From positions 15,637,145 through 15,701,144 of the forward strand of contig JAMXIF010000077.1 in assembly GCA_028583685.1 (NCBI GenBank): a DNA stretch of 64,000 bases. The letters are read 5' to 3'. This stretch comes from Petaurus breviceps papuanus. Lineage: Eukaryota; Chordata; Mammalia; Diprotodontia; Petauridae. The translations under genes and the position numbers were made by a program. Every line of letters begins with the position of its first letter. Position 1 is the first letter of the stretch. Under the pieces are notes generated by a model. The model was given only the letters and a program-made list of their open reading frames with translations, did no database searches and had not been told where the DNA came from. This document shows, in pieces, positions 1 to 10,574 of the stretch.

Positions 1-39
1 ATATGAATACATATGTGAATGTGTGCATATACGTTTACA

Positions 40-613
40 GGTATACATAGATTGAGGGCATGGGACCAATTTAACAGGAAGGGATGATACTTAAAAGGCA
101 AAATTAAGAGGTGAGAGGAATATAATGAGAAGAGATGGGGAGAGACAGAGTGGGGCAAACTATCTCATACAGAAGAGGCAAGGGAAAATGGTTACAATGG
201 AGGGGAAGAATAGGAAGGCAAAAGGGAATAGGTCAACCTTATTCCTATTGAATCTGGCTTGAGAAGGGAGGGAAATACACACTAAATAGGGGATCTCACC
301 CTCCAGGAGAATAGGGGGGGAAGGGGATGTGAGGGGGGATGATGGAAGGGAGGGCAGGCTGGGGGGTAGGGAAGTTGGAAGCACCCACTTTTGAAAAGGG
401 ACAGGATCAAAGTAGAGAATAGAACAAGTGTGAGGTGGGATAGGAGGGAGGGAAATAAAGTCAGTCTTTTACAATACATCTACTATGTTATTGTTTTGCA
501 TTAGCCACACATGTACAACCTATACTGAACTGCTTGTCCCCCCAGTGGGGGTGGGTGGCAGGGGGGTGAAGGGAATGAATCTGGAAATGAAAGTTTTAAA
601 ATCAAATATTCAA

Positions 614-656
<43 letters not shown>

Positions 657-690
657 CTATTATTAATACCATCTTACATGTAATTAAGAA
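40..690 (+). mobile_element. L1 3' UTR (marsupial type)
   Basis: A long G/A-rich stretch (about 300-450) is followed by a segment with CACACATGTACAACCTAT, a G-rich tract and GAAAGTTTTAAAATCAAA, then ACATGTAATTAAGAAAAAA. This order is the end of marsupial L1 3' UTRs. The polypurine tract is typical of L1 3' UTRs. Confidence 0.6.
614..657. repeat. (TA)n(TG)n(TA)n microsatellite
   Basis: TA units, about ten TG units, then TA units, lying inside the L1 3' UTR tail. Confidence 0.9.
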
Positions 691-921
691 AAAAGATATA
701 CAGGCACTGAGGCATAGAGATCCACTGGAAAAGTTGAAACGGGTATGGGAGAAAATATGGGAGAGAGCAGATGGGAGGTGGGGATATCCTGTGGGACTGC
801 TGTTTTGGGGGGATGGGTGGGGAAAAAACGGGGAGAAAATTTGTAACTCAAAATCTGGTGGAAACGAATGATGTAAATCAGCAGTTAATAAAGCATTTAA
901 ATTAAAAAAAGAAAAAAAAAA
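691..921 (+). mobile_element. L1 3' UTR-like fragment with A-rich tail
   Basis: A second purine-rich block ends in GGGGAGAAAATTTGTAACTC, the terminal L1 3' UTR motif, and an A-rich tail at about 899-922. It is a separate or rearranged copy of the element to its left. Confidence 0.5.
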
Positions 922-1185
922 GAAATGACAAGGAGGATGATTTCAGAAAAAAATCAGGAAAGACACAGGAAATGATGCCAAGTGAGGTGAGCAAAACCAG
1001 ACACTGTGTACAGTAACAGCAACATTGTATGATGGTCGGCCGTGAATAACTTAGCTATTCTCAGCAATACAATGGTCTCAGACAGTTCTGGAGCTGAAAA
1101 ATGCTATCCACTTCCAGAGAAAGAACTGATAGAACTTGAATGCAGATTAAAGCATACTTTTTTTTAAACTTAAAAAAAAAAGAAC
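922..1185 (+). mobile_element. L1 3' end fragment
   Basis: The order of AGGAGGATGATTTCAGAAAA, a GAGCAAAACCAG-like block, GTACAGTAACAGCAACATTG and CCACTTCCAGAGAAAGAACTG matches the end of marsupial L1 ORF2 and the start of its 3' UTR. It closes with a T-rich/A-rich tail. Confidence 0.75.
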
Positions 1186-1231
1186 ATTGATAAGCTACAA
1201 TGTCTGGGGGGGGAGGGGGTTAACCAAGATG

Positions 1232-1410
1232 GTGATGGTTCCCATGCCTGTAGCACATAAGAATGGTTTGAAGTAAATGGGAATGTTTTTCTTGAAGAAA
1301 AGAAGGCTCAGGAGGAACATAAGAGGGGTCTTCATGTATTGAAAGACAGTCATAAGGAAGAAAGATGAGACTTATTTTGCTGGGCCTCTGAGGATGAATT
1401 AAGAGCAGTG
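1232..1410 (+). mobile_element. CR1/L3 LINE fragment, left half of an interrupted copy
   Basis: GAAGAAAAGAAGGCTCAGGAG, then TCATGTATTGAAAGACAGTC, then GCCTCTGAGGATGAATTAAG, follows the CR1 3' region seen in birds and mammals. The homology stops at 1410 and resumes at about 4995, with an RTE element between. Confidence 0.75.
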
Positions 1411-4400
1411 GGTTGGTTGTCTTTTGTTCTTTAAGAGGACCAAAATGACATTGTATGTCATTTATTAGAGTCAAGTTACAGTGTGTCTGACTGTGGCTCA
1501 TCCAACGAATACGAACTCGAAATGCTCTGCCACAGGTGAGGCACAAATAATCCATGTGAACAATCGGGATGGATTTTCTAAATTTGCGCATCTCTCATTT
1601 ATTTTGAGCTACTTCAATTCTGCTTTACTCACAAAGCACAGCACCTTCCTTGATGAAGGCACACCATGCTGAGTGTTCCTGTGCCAGTATGTCCCATGTC
1701 TCATAATTCCAAAGTTCTTAAGAAAGACCTCAAAAGTATCCTTGTATTGCTTCTTCTGACTACCATGTGAATGTGTGTCCTGCCTGAGTTCTCCATAAAA
1801 TAGTCTTTTTGGCAAGGGTACATTTGGTATTTGAACAACATGGCCAATCTATCACAGTTGTACTCTCTACATTAGAGTTTAAATGCCTGGCAGTTTATTT
1901 TAAGAAAAGACCTCAATGTCTGGTACCTTATCCTGCCAGGTGATCTTCAGAATCTTCCTAAAACAATTCAAATGGAAGTGAATCAGTTTCCTGGTGAGGT
2001 CAGCACAGCAGCTCTGTAGACCTTCAGTTTGGTAGTCAGTCTAATACCTCTTCTCTCTTATACTTTCCTTCAGAGTCTCCCAAACACTGAGCTACCTTTG
2101 ACAACGAGTGCATCAACCTCATTATCAATGTGTATATCTCTAGAAAGTATACTGCCAAGATAAGTGAATTTATCCACATAATTCAAAACTTCTCCATTTG
2201 CTATAACCAATGGTTATACATCTAGGTGGTGTGGTACTAGCTGATGGAACATCAGTGTCTTCTTAGTACTATCTGTTAGACCAAAATTAGCACAAGAAGC
2301 AGAGAATCAATCCATACTTTGTTGTCTCTCAGTTTTAGAGGCTTCATAGAGTGCACAATCATCTACAAACAAAAAATCATGTACCAACAGTCCCTCCACT
2401 TTGGTCTTGGTGTATAACTTTTTCAAGTTGAAGAATTTACCATCAGTGTAGTAGCTGACCTTGATGTGGTGTTCATTCTCATTGAAGGTATTTGACAACG
2501 TGTCTGAAAACATACTAAAAAGCATGGGAGCAACCACACAGCCTTGTTTCACTCCATTAGTGACTGGGAAAGGGAGAGAACATTGTCCATTATCCAGAAC
2601 CCAGGCAAGAATACCATGAAATTGATATCCAGTACTGATGAACTTCTCTGGGCAACCAAATTTTGACATAATTTTCCATAAGCATTCATGACTGCGAGTA
2701 TAAAAGGCCTTGGTCAAATCTACAGACTGTGTACAGACCACTGTTCTGCTCTCGGCATTTCTCCCGGAGTTGTCAGGCAGCAAACACCATATCAGCCATT
2801 CCTCAGCCCTTTCTGAAACCACACTGGCTCTCAGGTAGATAACCATCTTCCAGGTGAAGGATCAGCCTTTTAAGGAGGACTCTGGCAAGAATTTGTCCAG
2901 CAATGACTAAGAGAGAGACACCGCCAGTGATTCATGGGACAATCCATTTCCTTTACCATTACAGAGATGGACAATAGAGGCAACCTTGAACTCCTGGGGG
3001 ATAAGCTCCACTTGCCATATAACCTGGAATATTTCAGTCAGCTTTTGTATGAGCAATGGACCTCCCACCTTGTAGGTATCACCTGAAATAGAATCAGAGC
3101 CAGAAGTTTTGCCATATGAAAGAAGCTAATGGCATTCAAAACCTCTTCTGCAGTTGGAACTTCAGCAAGGGAGGAATTGATGTCAACCTGAGGTAAATGG
3201 TCAATGGCTTCAGCATTCATCGATGACAGTCTGTTGAGAATGCTATGGAACTATTCAGCCCTGCCCCATCCTTTTCTTCTCCACTGTTGCCAACTGTGTG
3301 TTGGCTCAACTTTCCCTCTGAGTTAGCAACAAACTGTTTGTGGTTCAGAGAAGTGTTCTAATCTATTCACATCACTTCCTCTGGAAGTTATTTTGCACTG
3401 GGGTGCTGTTTTTGTTGAATGCAAATATTTAGCTTGGAAAGGATATTTCTATGATAAGTCCAGCCCTTCATTACTCTCACATGCTGTCTGTCTCTTCTTA
3501 CAATCACATAGTTTGTTAAATCCCAATGTTTGCTGCAAGGGTGCATCCATGAAGTTTTATTGCATTTAGGTAAATGGAAGACAGTGTTGGCGATGAGGTC
3601 ATGAAACGTGTAAGCCTTCAGTACTAAGTGACCATCGCTGTTTCTGTCTCCTACTCCATTACTCCCAAGGACTCCCTGCCATGGCTGGCAGTCTAAGCCT
3701 ATTCTAGCCTTAAAGTCACCCAGAATTATAAACTTGTCCTCTTTTGGCACATTAAAGATAAAGGTGTCCAGGTGTTCATAAACTTTTTCATTGACCTCAT
3801 CAAGGTTCGTCATGGCGGGAGCATAGGAACTGATGTTGGCAGCATGGCATTTTTCTGCAAATAGCAATCTCATTGTCATGATTTTGTCGTTCACTCCTTT
3901 TAGTAGGCATAAAAGCTTGCAGACTAGATTAATTTTGATCACCAACTTCATGGTGCTTCCCTTCTTTGCAGCCACTCCAGAAAAAAATATGTATCCAGCT
4001 CCATCTTCAGTAAGTTGGCGTTAATATGCCAGCCTTGTTCCACTCAGGGCTGCTATTTGGATGTGATGCCTGCTGAGCTCTCCCATTCATCTTTCAGGAT
4101 TTTGTGTTGTCTATAAGTGTGCACACATTCCATGTACCAATGATGAGTGGAATCATCTTTGTAGACGTTTTGTACAGTGCATATATAGGTATGTGTGTGT
4201 GTGTGTGTTTTGATGCTATGTACCTGCCTTCCATGGTAACCAGGCCAGAGTCAGGTAAGCAGTTTTCAGGTCCCCTTTTCTAGCCCCTTCCTCACACCCT
4301 GAGGTGAGCAGTGCAATCCTTAGAAGACTGCTCAGACATCCAGGGGCTGCTGAATCCCACTACTGCTTCCAGTGAGAAGATAACCCTGTGGCCTGGGCCA

Positions 4401-4484
4401 CCTATGTACAGGGTTGTGACGACAGCTCCCAGTGAGTCTGCACCTGCTGCTTCATCATTTGCCTGTTGCCACAGGACGTTGAGA
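1411..4484 (-). mobile_element. RTE-clade LINE (endonuclease, reverse transcriptase, C-terminal zinc finger), decayed
   Basis: It reads on the complement. The 3' tail lies at 1411-1450 (complement ends ...GAACAAAAGACAACCAAC). A C2H2 finger (CLTC...H...H, spacing 2-12-3) is at 1481-1543. The reverse transcriptase segment at 2307-2846 shows VDLTKAF, NGVKQGCVVAP and FVDD, the last being the catalytic YxDD-type box. An N-terminal RT segment lies at 3038-3220 (HLPQVDINSSL...PTAEEVLNAI). The endonuclease at 3388-3975 shows ISSYAP, LGDFKARIG, WMHPCSKHW and GWTYHR. Stops and frame breaks separate these segments, LGDFNA has become LGDFKA, and the SDH-type motif has lost its Asp (TYH), so it is inactive. 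The exact RTE subfamily is uncertain. Confidence 0.85.
4191..4208. repeat. (TG)n microsatellite
   Basis: About nine TG units inside the RTE element's 5' region. Confidence 0.85.
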
Positions 4485-4990
4485 TAGGTAAAAATGGTAA
4501 AATTGTATAGCTGATGTCTTTTGATTCACACATACATTGGATTTAAATGAGGCAAAGTTACATGAAGTTGGTAGCCTCACTCTTCCAGAGTCAACCCAGT
4601 GCAGTGGCAGGATAGAATCAAGATGGCTGCTGATGGTTCAAGATGCAGAGGATGCCCCTGGCATCTTTGATGTCTGACCAAACTCTAAGCACTCCACAAG
4701 ACCCTGCTTCAGCTGCCTTCCTGACTGCTGGAACAAATTGTTCTCCTCCACCCATTCCACCAGGGAGTCTTTCCATGCCCAGGCTGGACACTTCCCTAAC
4801 TACCCTCCACCTGGTTTAGCCCATCAGCCAAAGGTGTTTCCTGAGGTGTGGTCACTGAACACGCTGCAGCTTCTTGGAGCCACAGGTGAGAGTTAGGAAG
4901 ATGAAGTGAACATCAACGATAGGAAGCAGTCCTGAAAAGGGCTCAGCAGCCCTCACATCAGAGGTACTAATCTTCTCTGAACACACCCCA
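4485..4990 (-). mobile_element. RTE 5' region or RTE-derived SINE
   Basis: It is similar along its length to 9672-10215, sharing a CACTTAAATCCAAT-like block, CAAAGATGCCAGGGGCATC and GACTCCCTGGTGGAATGGGT on the complement. Because flanking CR1 resumes at about 4995, it is either the 5' end of the same RTE insertion (total about 3.6 kb, a normal RTE length) or a SINE inserted at its edge. Confidence 0.6.
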
Positions 4991-4994
4991 GTAG

Positions 4995-5222
4995 CTGGTG
5001 GAGGTTGCTTAGAGATAGATTTAGGCTTGAAGTAAGGAAAAACCTCCTATAAACCAATTATCCAGAAGCACCTCAGAAGTAGTAGGCTTTCCCCTGAGTG
5101 GAGTTCTTCAATCAAAGGCTAGATGACCATTTGTCTGGTAATGTTTTAGGAAATGGGCCTATTCAGACATAAGTTGGACTAGATGGCCCCCAAAGTTCAT
5201 TCCAGCTCTGAGAACTTGTGAT
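4995..5222 (+). mobile_element. CR1/L3 LINE 3' end, right half of an interrupted copy
   Basis: AGATTTAGGCTTGAAGTAAGG to GTTGGACTAGATGGCC continues the CR1 consensus where the fragment ending at 1410 stops. Confidence 0.8.
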
Positions 5223-5363
5223 GTCTTTTAGAACATATCTCCTCCTTCCCTATCTATAGTCTCTGACCTAACAAAATGAGGCCAAAGTATCTTTCCCTAA
5301 GGAGCATTTCTGCACGTATTAAGTCTGCTGATTCTCACAATAGAGTCATTTGACCTTGTGTTT

Positions 5364-5598
5364 CTTTAGTCGTTTTTCAATCATATCTGACTCTTCATGA
5401 CCCTTTTGGAGGTTTTCTTTGTAAAGATACTAGAGCAGTTTACTATTTCCTTTTCGAGATCATTTTGCAGATGAGGAAACTGAGGCAAACAGAGTTAAAT
5501 TGACTTGTCCAGGGTCACATAGCTAGTGTCTGAGGCTGATGAACTCAGGTCTTCCTGACTTGAGGGTCAGCACTCTATCCACTACATCACCTAGCTTA
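5364..5598 (-). mobile_element. MAR1-type CORE-SINE with BovB-like tail
   Basis: The complement has a tRNA-like head, GTGACCCTGGACAAGTCA, CTCAGTTTCCTCATCTGCAA, and a tail GGGTCATGAAGAGTCAGATA of BovB type. Confidence 0.8.
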
Positions 5599-5599
5599 C

Positions 5600-5885
5600 A
5601 GATAAAGAAACTGAGGTTCAAAGATAGGTCCTCATTTCAGTACTCTTTCTACTACGCCTCATTGACCAGAACCCAGATTTACTGAGTTTCATCTCTGCTT
5701 TCCATTCCAAGAAATGGATAGGAAAGCCCAGTGGAAGGAACATTAAATAAGTGAATCAGATAACTTGTGTTCAAATTCCTGCTCTGCTATTTACCACTAC
5801 TCCCTGACCCTGAACAAGGAATTGGGCTTCTCTATGACTCAATTTACTCATCTTTAAAATATGGGGATTAATCTAGATGAAATAT
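5600..5885 (+). mobile_element. MIR fragments
   Basis: A short minus-strand MIR scrap (GATAAAGAAACTGAGGTTC, about 5600-5660) is followed by a plus-strand MIR-type SINE (about 5725-5885), with TGTTCAAATTCCTGCTCTG and CTCAATTTACTCATCTTTAAAA. Confidence 0.55.
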
Positions 5886-6365
5886 ATTGCATGGTAGACA
5901 TCTAACAGATCCTTTAATTATTGACCTATTCCCAGTTTCCATGTTCATTTTCTTCTTAAAAGGGTTACATCAGTAAAATGCATTTTAGGGTCACCATTTC
6001 TAGTCCAGATTTTCCCTGGGGATTTCCCAGGGTTCTGAAAAAAACCCTCAGAATGTTTCATGAAACAAGGGAATGAACATAGTTGTAGCCCTGTAATTAT
6101 TCTCTCTCACTGAAGCCACATAATATATCAATATCACAGAGTCAAGTAGCTGGGTAGACCAAGGTTATTTGTCATCAAGTGGAAGGACAAGGCAGGGATC
6201 CTTATGCTGAGAAAGTTGTTTTATTTTTTCTAAATTAAAACTTATTTATAAGTTGTTTTGTAACCTTGGATAATACTCTTTAACAGTTCTCTAGCCATAT
6301 TAAACCATGGTGTCTCTAGGTTCATTTTAGGTGAAGAATTCTATAAATCCTTGAGTAATAATAAA
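5886..6365. other. No feature seen
   Basis: AT-rich intronic sequence without a recognisable repeat or exon. Confidence 0.4.
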
Positions 6366-6595
6366 ATTTTATATAGCCCCATAAGGCTTACAAAGGTTTC
6401 TATCCCCATTATAAAATTCTCGGATGTAAGTCATTACAAGTATTATTATCTCCATTTTGTGGATGGAGTAACTGAGGCCCCAAAGAAGTCAATTAATTTA
6501 CTAAAGTCATGATGCTGATAAGTATCAGAACTGGGACTTGCACCCAAGTGTTTTGACTCCAAGACTATTGCTTTTTCTATTAAACTACAACTATT
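6366..6595 (-). mobile_element. MIR/THER1-type SINE
   Basis: TATTATCTCCATTTTGTGGATG, AACTGAGGCC and AGAACTGGGACTTGCACCC are in minus-strand MIR order. Confidence 0.65.
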
Positions 6596-6639
6596 GGGTA
6601 TGATTCAATACTCTCACTATAACCACTCAGAATCACAAT

Positions 6640-7480
6640 TAGAATTAGAGAGAATCATAGAGCTAGAAGGGGCTTCAGATTACCCATTCCACCCCACAGC
6701 ACGAAACAAGAATTCCTTTTACAGTATAGCCAATAAATGGGTATCCAGACTACATTGGAAGGCCTTTAGTGAAGGGGAACCCATTATTCCTGATAGAAGT
6801 CATTCCACTTTTGGATAACTCTAATGGTTAGGAAGATTGTTTTTGCTTACATGGACCTGAAAACTTCCTCTTTATAACTACCACCCATTGCTTCAAGTCC
6901 CTCTCTCTCTTTCTGGTGGCAATTCCTGTTCTTCATGGGAGCCCTGAAAATACTGGCAGAGAGTTAATCCTGCATCTGGAGCTCTCCACTATGACTTCTC
7001 CAGTCTAAATATCCCAAGGTTCTTACACTAAAACTCCTATGATTTTGAGACCAAATATTGATTGCCTTCCTGGGGTGTGCTCCAGTCTGTCACTAGCCTT
7101 CCCTAAAGGTGATGCCCAGACCTGAACACAGAACTCCATATATGGCTAGACAGGGATGCATGTAATGGAATTATGACTTCCCTAGTCTTGAACTCTACAA
7201 CTCTCAGGGCAGCCTCAGAATGTGCTTGTTTGGGGGTCTTTTGTCACAATATCATGCTATAGACTGATACTGAGTCTGCAATCAACTAAATCTCTCAGAT
7301 CTTTTCCCAGACAGACTCCTGACTACACTACCTGCAGCCCATGGGAAATGATTTCATTAAACCCAAGTATAAGAAAATGGTGGAGGTCTTTTATAAAGTT
7401 TCTGAAACTAGGTCATATACATGAACTTTGTCTCTTCCATGATATTATCTGGCTCTCTAGTGAAGCATCTGTTGTCTTAT
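6640..7480 (-). mobile_element. CR1/L3 LINE, 3' part
   Basis: On the plus strand the order is CACTTTTGGATAACTCTAATG GTTAGGAAG, ACCACCCATTGCTTC, GACCTGAACACAGAACTCC and GAGTCTGCAATCAACTAAATC. This matches reverse-complement CR1 from its 3' end into ORF2. Confidence 0.75.
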
Positions 7481-7693
7481 GTTTTATAAGAAGTCTTCCA
7501 ATGTCCACTGTTTGATTCCATGGACAGGAGAGATATGAGATACCCTATGACTTTATCCACTAGCCAGTTCTCTGAAGGTTCTTGGGGTGCTTCCTAAAGT
7601 ATTAGTCTTGGGAATTCTATAGATAAAGGGAGTCATTCATATAAAAATGCCAATCCTCAGAAGGAAGGTGGTTGATTCTGCTTCAACACTCAC

Positions 7694-7804
7694 TTTTGGG
7701 TCTTCACAGGCTTTTCTGGCTTATCAGGATATGGTATGATAAAGTCGATGGTCGCATCAGGCTTCTGCAAGAGAGTGCCCAACTTAGTCTTGATCTCCTT
7801 GGCC
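7694..7804 (-). CDS. RGS5: RGS5 coding exon 2 (residues 15-51, variable linker before the RGS box)
   Basis: On the complement, a TTTCTTTTCCTGCAG acceptor (AG at 7806-7805) precedes 111 nt. Exon 1's AG plus the first G gives Arg, then [15 protein letters not shown] and KPEKPVKTQ can be read, and the last codon (AA) is split by a strong GTGAGT donor starting at 7693. Human RGS5 has the same segment (RAKEIK...LLQKPD...KPEKPAKTQK) with a few substitutions; RGS4, RGS8 and RGS16 differ strongly here. The segment continues the amphipathic membrane-binding helix into the linker ahead of the RGS domain. Substitutions cluster in the middle (around [12 protein letters not shown]), which is also the variable part between family members. 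The RGS box (exons 3-5) is not in the window. Unspliced read-through would stop at once, because AAG is followed by TGA. Confidence 0.95.
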
Positions 7805-7967
7805 CTGCAGGAAAAGAAACAAGACACTATAAATCTCCCAATAGTTGTCAATATGATTTTCAAGGGGAATTTCCTCACCCAAAATTCCACACACTAATGA
7901 AATCATGCAGTAAGAAATTTAAAGAAAAAAATATACAAGGCAGTGGAATATCTGCCTGATTTTCAGA

Positions 7968-8180
7968 TTTATAAAGTTCTTTTAAATATATTATCTCATT
8001 TGAGATGCCCATTGACCCCAAGAAGTAAGTACTCTCTGGTATTATTAGCTCAATTTTACACATTGAAGAAATTGAGCCTGAAAGAGATTAAGTGATGTGC
8101 ACAGCTAAAAATATCATTTTAACTCAGGACATCTTGACTTCAAGTTCAGGCCTTTAAACACTATACCACATGACTTGTCC
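7968..8180 (-). mobile_element. MIR/THER1-type SINE
   Basis: ATATATTATCTCATTTGAGATG, ATTTTACACATTGAAGAAATTG and CCACATGAC are in minus-strand MIR order. It lies about 160 bp upstream of exon 2 on the gene strand. Confidence 0.6.
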
Positions 8181-8309
8181 AAAAAGCCCATCCAACTCTG
8201 AAATTCCATTAATACACTTCTTGATCCATCTGTCTATAGCAAGAATTTTTCAGTTAACTCATTCATGGATCATTTATTATATGTTTGTAAAAGCACTGTG
8301 ATAAGACAC

Positions 8310-8535
8310 TAGATCATAGACTCCCTGGCGGGGGGCAGGAGTTATCTTTTGGCTCTTTTTTATATCCTTAGTACTTAGCAGAATGCCTGGTATATAATAG
8401 GTGCTTAATAATTTTTTTTTATTGATTGACATGACCTCTATCCTCATGGGGTTTGTAATCTAGCAATCATATCCCCTTCTACTAGACTCTAAACTGACTG
8501 CAGAGAGAGGCCTAGTCTTATGTTTTTTTTTTCTC
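8310..8535 (+). mobile_element. L2 3' end fragments
   Basis: ACTTAGCAGAATGCCTGGTA and AATAGGTGCTTAATAA form the L2 3' terminus; a second partial L2-like scrap follows at 8475-8535. Confidence 0.6.
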
Positions 8536-8564
8536 CCTTTGGATCAACTTAAAATATATTTTAA

Positions 8565-8672
8565 CTGTCTACTATATGCCATTCAATGAATATTTATTAA
8601 TCATCTATGTGCCACACATTGTGCTGGGTGCTGGGGGATACAACTGGAAATATGAGTCAATTCCTGCCTCCG
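8565..8672 (-). mobile_element. L2 3' end
   Basis: ACATTGTGCTGGGTGCTGGG GATACAACTGG is the complement of the L2 3' terminus. Confidence 0.6.
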
Positions 8673-8860
8673 AGGGGCCATCTCCAGTTGTCCTGATCCA
8701 AGTCTTACCACTGGACCCAGAGGACTATGGAGGAGAAAGTGAGGCTGGTGACCTTGCATAGCCCTCCTTCACTTAAATCCAATTCATTTGCAGGTCATAG
8801 AATCATCTTCCTGATATCATGGTCTTCTTCAAGAACAAAGTACAAACAACAACATCGAAT
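8673..8860 (+). mobile_element. RTE-tailed SINE
   Basis: GGAGAAAGTGAGGCTGGTGAC, CACTTAAATCCAATTCATTTG and a tail ATGGTCTTCTTCAAGAACAA...ACAAACAACAAC share the RTE LINE's 3' end, the expected signature of an RTE-mobilised SINE. Confidence 0.7.
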
Positions 8861-8999
8861 GAATTTACATGCCTAAGAGAGCTTCCTAAAAATATCAAGC
8901 TTTCAATAAGGGCTCCTTTACGGACTGAATACCTAAAAAACAGTGCCTTTCCACCAGCACCTTACCTAAATACCTAAATGTAATGGAAATTATAGGATG

Positions 9000-9180
9000 T
9001 TATATTTAAAATTAGAATGAACCTGTGAGGCCATTTTACATATAGAAGCCATACAACCTTTTTATGTTCACAGATGAGGAAATTAAAGAAACTTATCCAA
9101 GGTCACACAGATAGTAGGTGACAAGAGTTACCATTCAAACCCAGGTCTTTTGACTTCAGATCCCATAGTCTTTATGTGAC
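9000..9180 (-). mobile_element. MIR-type SINE
   Basis: CACAGATGAGGAAATTAAAG, CCAAGGTCACACAGATAGTA and CAAACCCAGGTCTTTTGACT. Confidence 0.65.
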
Positions 9181-9339
9181 CCCATATTACTGCCTTGGTG
9201 CTTTCATTCTTCAGAGAAGACAGTCCCATAGCTAACCTTTCAGGTGTCTCCCACCTTGTCCATGTTCTGGAATCTAAATAACAATTCTTTTTACTTTTCA
9301 ATGGAAGGTTTGCCAAGTGTTTTCTTCCAGAACAACTCT

Positions 9340-9455
9340 GAGAAGAAAGTTTTGCAAATATTACTGCTCTCATTTTACAGATGAGGAATCCGTGTCCCAG
9401 GGCATAAGAAAAGATTTGGCCAAGATCACACAACTAATGTATTAGAACTCCTCAT
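9340..9455 (-). mobile_element. MIR fragment
   Basis: TCATTTTACAGATGAGGAATC and GCCAAGATCACACAACTAAT are minus-strand MIR. Confidence 0.6.
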
Positions 9456-9671
9456 AACACCTGCATGAGGAAGACACCGACAGTCACATCAGATTTAACT
9501 TTGACCCAAGAGTCAAGTCTGCTGTTGACTGGGGGGGATTTATTATGTTTGGGCATAATTCAAAATCTTTCCCTTTCTTTGCCCTTCTTCGTGTCTAACT
9601 TGGACCATTTCACTGTGAATAGTTCTGGTCAAAAGTTTGATGATGGAGTCGAGTTTAGCTAGATCAGGGAT

Positions 9672-10215
9672 TATTGTTCATCCTTCATTTTTGAAAAGGG
9701 CTAATGACATAACAAGGTGATGTCTTGATTCGTGTGTGAGTTGGATTTAAATAAGGTCGTGTTACACAAAGTCATTAGTCTCACTCTCTCTTCTAGAGTC
9801 ATTGAATACCAGTAGCAAGAGAAAAGTCAGGATAATTGGTGATGGTCTGGGATGCAGTGGGTGCCTTTGTCTTCAATGTCTGACAAAGCTCTAAGTGCTC
9901 CACAACACCCACCTCAGTCCCCTTAATGGTCTTTGGAATAAATCACTCCTATCCACCCATTCTACCAGGAAAGGTTTTCATGTGCTTGGGATAGACACCC
10001 CCTATAGGTTTTAAGCCTGTAGGATACTCTTAACTCATCTGCTGAGACAGTTTACTTGGGTGTGGTCACTATATTTGTGACAGCCTTTAGAGCCACAGAT
10101 TAGAGTTTGGTGCCAGGTAGACACCAAAGATAAATGAATAGCCCTACAAAGCGGTCATCAAGCCCTTGTAGCAGAGGTGACAGTTCTTGATAACCAGCTC
10201 AGGGATAGACAGACA
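9672..10215 (-). mobile_element. RTE-derived short element (5' region joined to 3' tail)
   Basis: The tail lies at 9676-9712 (plus strand CATCCTTCATTTTTGAAAAGG, the complement of the RTE tail). The rest aligns to 4485-4990. It lacks the RTE coding body, so it looks like a non-autonomous derivative. Confidence 0.65.
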
Positions 10216-10374
10216 AGGAAGAGGACAGAAAATAAAGGTATCATATCAAAATGGAGACTTTTCATTTATCCCTGGTGTTCCAGGAGGGTGGTGGACAAAA
10301 GTCAGGCATTAGCACAGCTGGGATAGAATATACCAAGGAAGAAGCCAAGCTTTTCAGAAATGGGTTCACAAGAT

Positions 10375-10570
10375 AATAAATTAAGAGCTGGAAAAGATCT
10401 TAGAGGTCAGTTATCAAGTACAACTATCTTATTTTACACATAAGGAAACTGAGGCCTAGAGAATTAAAATGATGTGTTCGATCACACAGGAGAATGGTGC
10501 CATAGCAAGGATTTGAATGCAGTTCCTATGATTTCAGATCCCATGTCCTTTCAACGATACTATAGGAAAT
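10375..10570 (-). mobile_element. MIR3-type SINE with CR1/L3-like tail
   Basis: AGCTGGAAAAGATCTTAGAGG, CACATAAGGAAACTGAGGCC and TTTGAATGCAGTTCC are in order on the plus strand, so the element reads on the minus strand. Confidence 0.65.
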
Positions 10571-10574
10571 TCCA

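Larger units (their letters stand above)
1..7693 (-). other. RGS5: RGS5 intron 2, partial
   Basis: The sequence after the exon 2 donor is entirely intronic as far as I can see. I looked for the next RGS5 exon (encoding TSLDEALQWRDSL) on the complement and did not find it, so intron 2 is at least 7.7 kb and continues past the left edge. Confidence 0.75.

Noticed and set aside
485-871. 128-codon open frame, plus strand
   Set aside because: Lies in L1 3' UTR and a TG microsatellite; low-complexity product.
1-7693. RGS5 exons 3-5
   Set aside because: Searched on the complement for TSLDEALQW and RGS-box motifs and did not find them.
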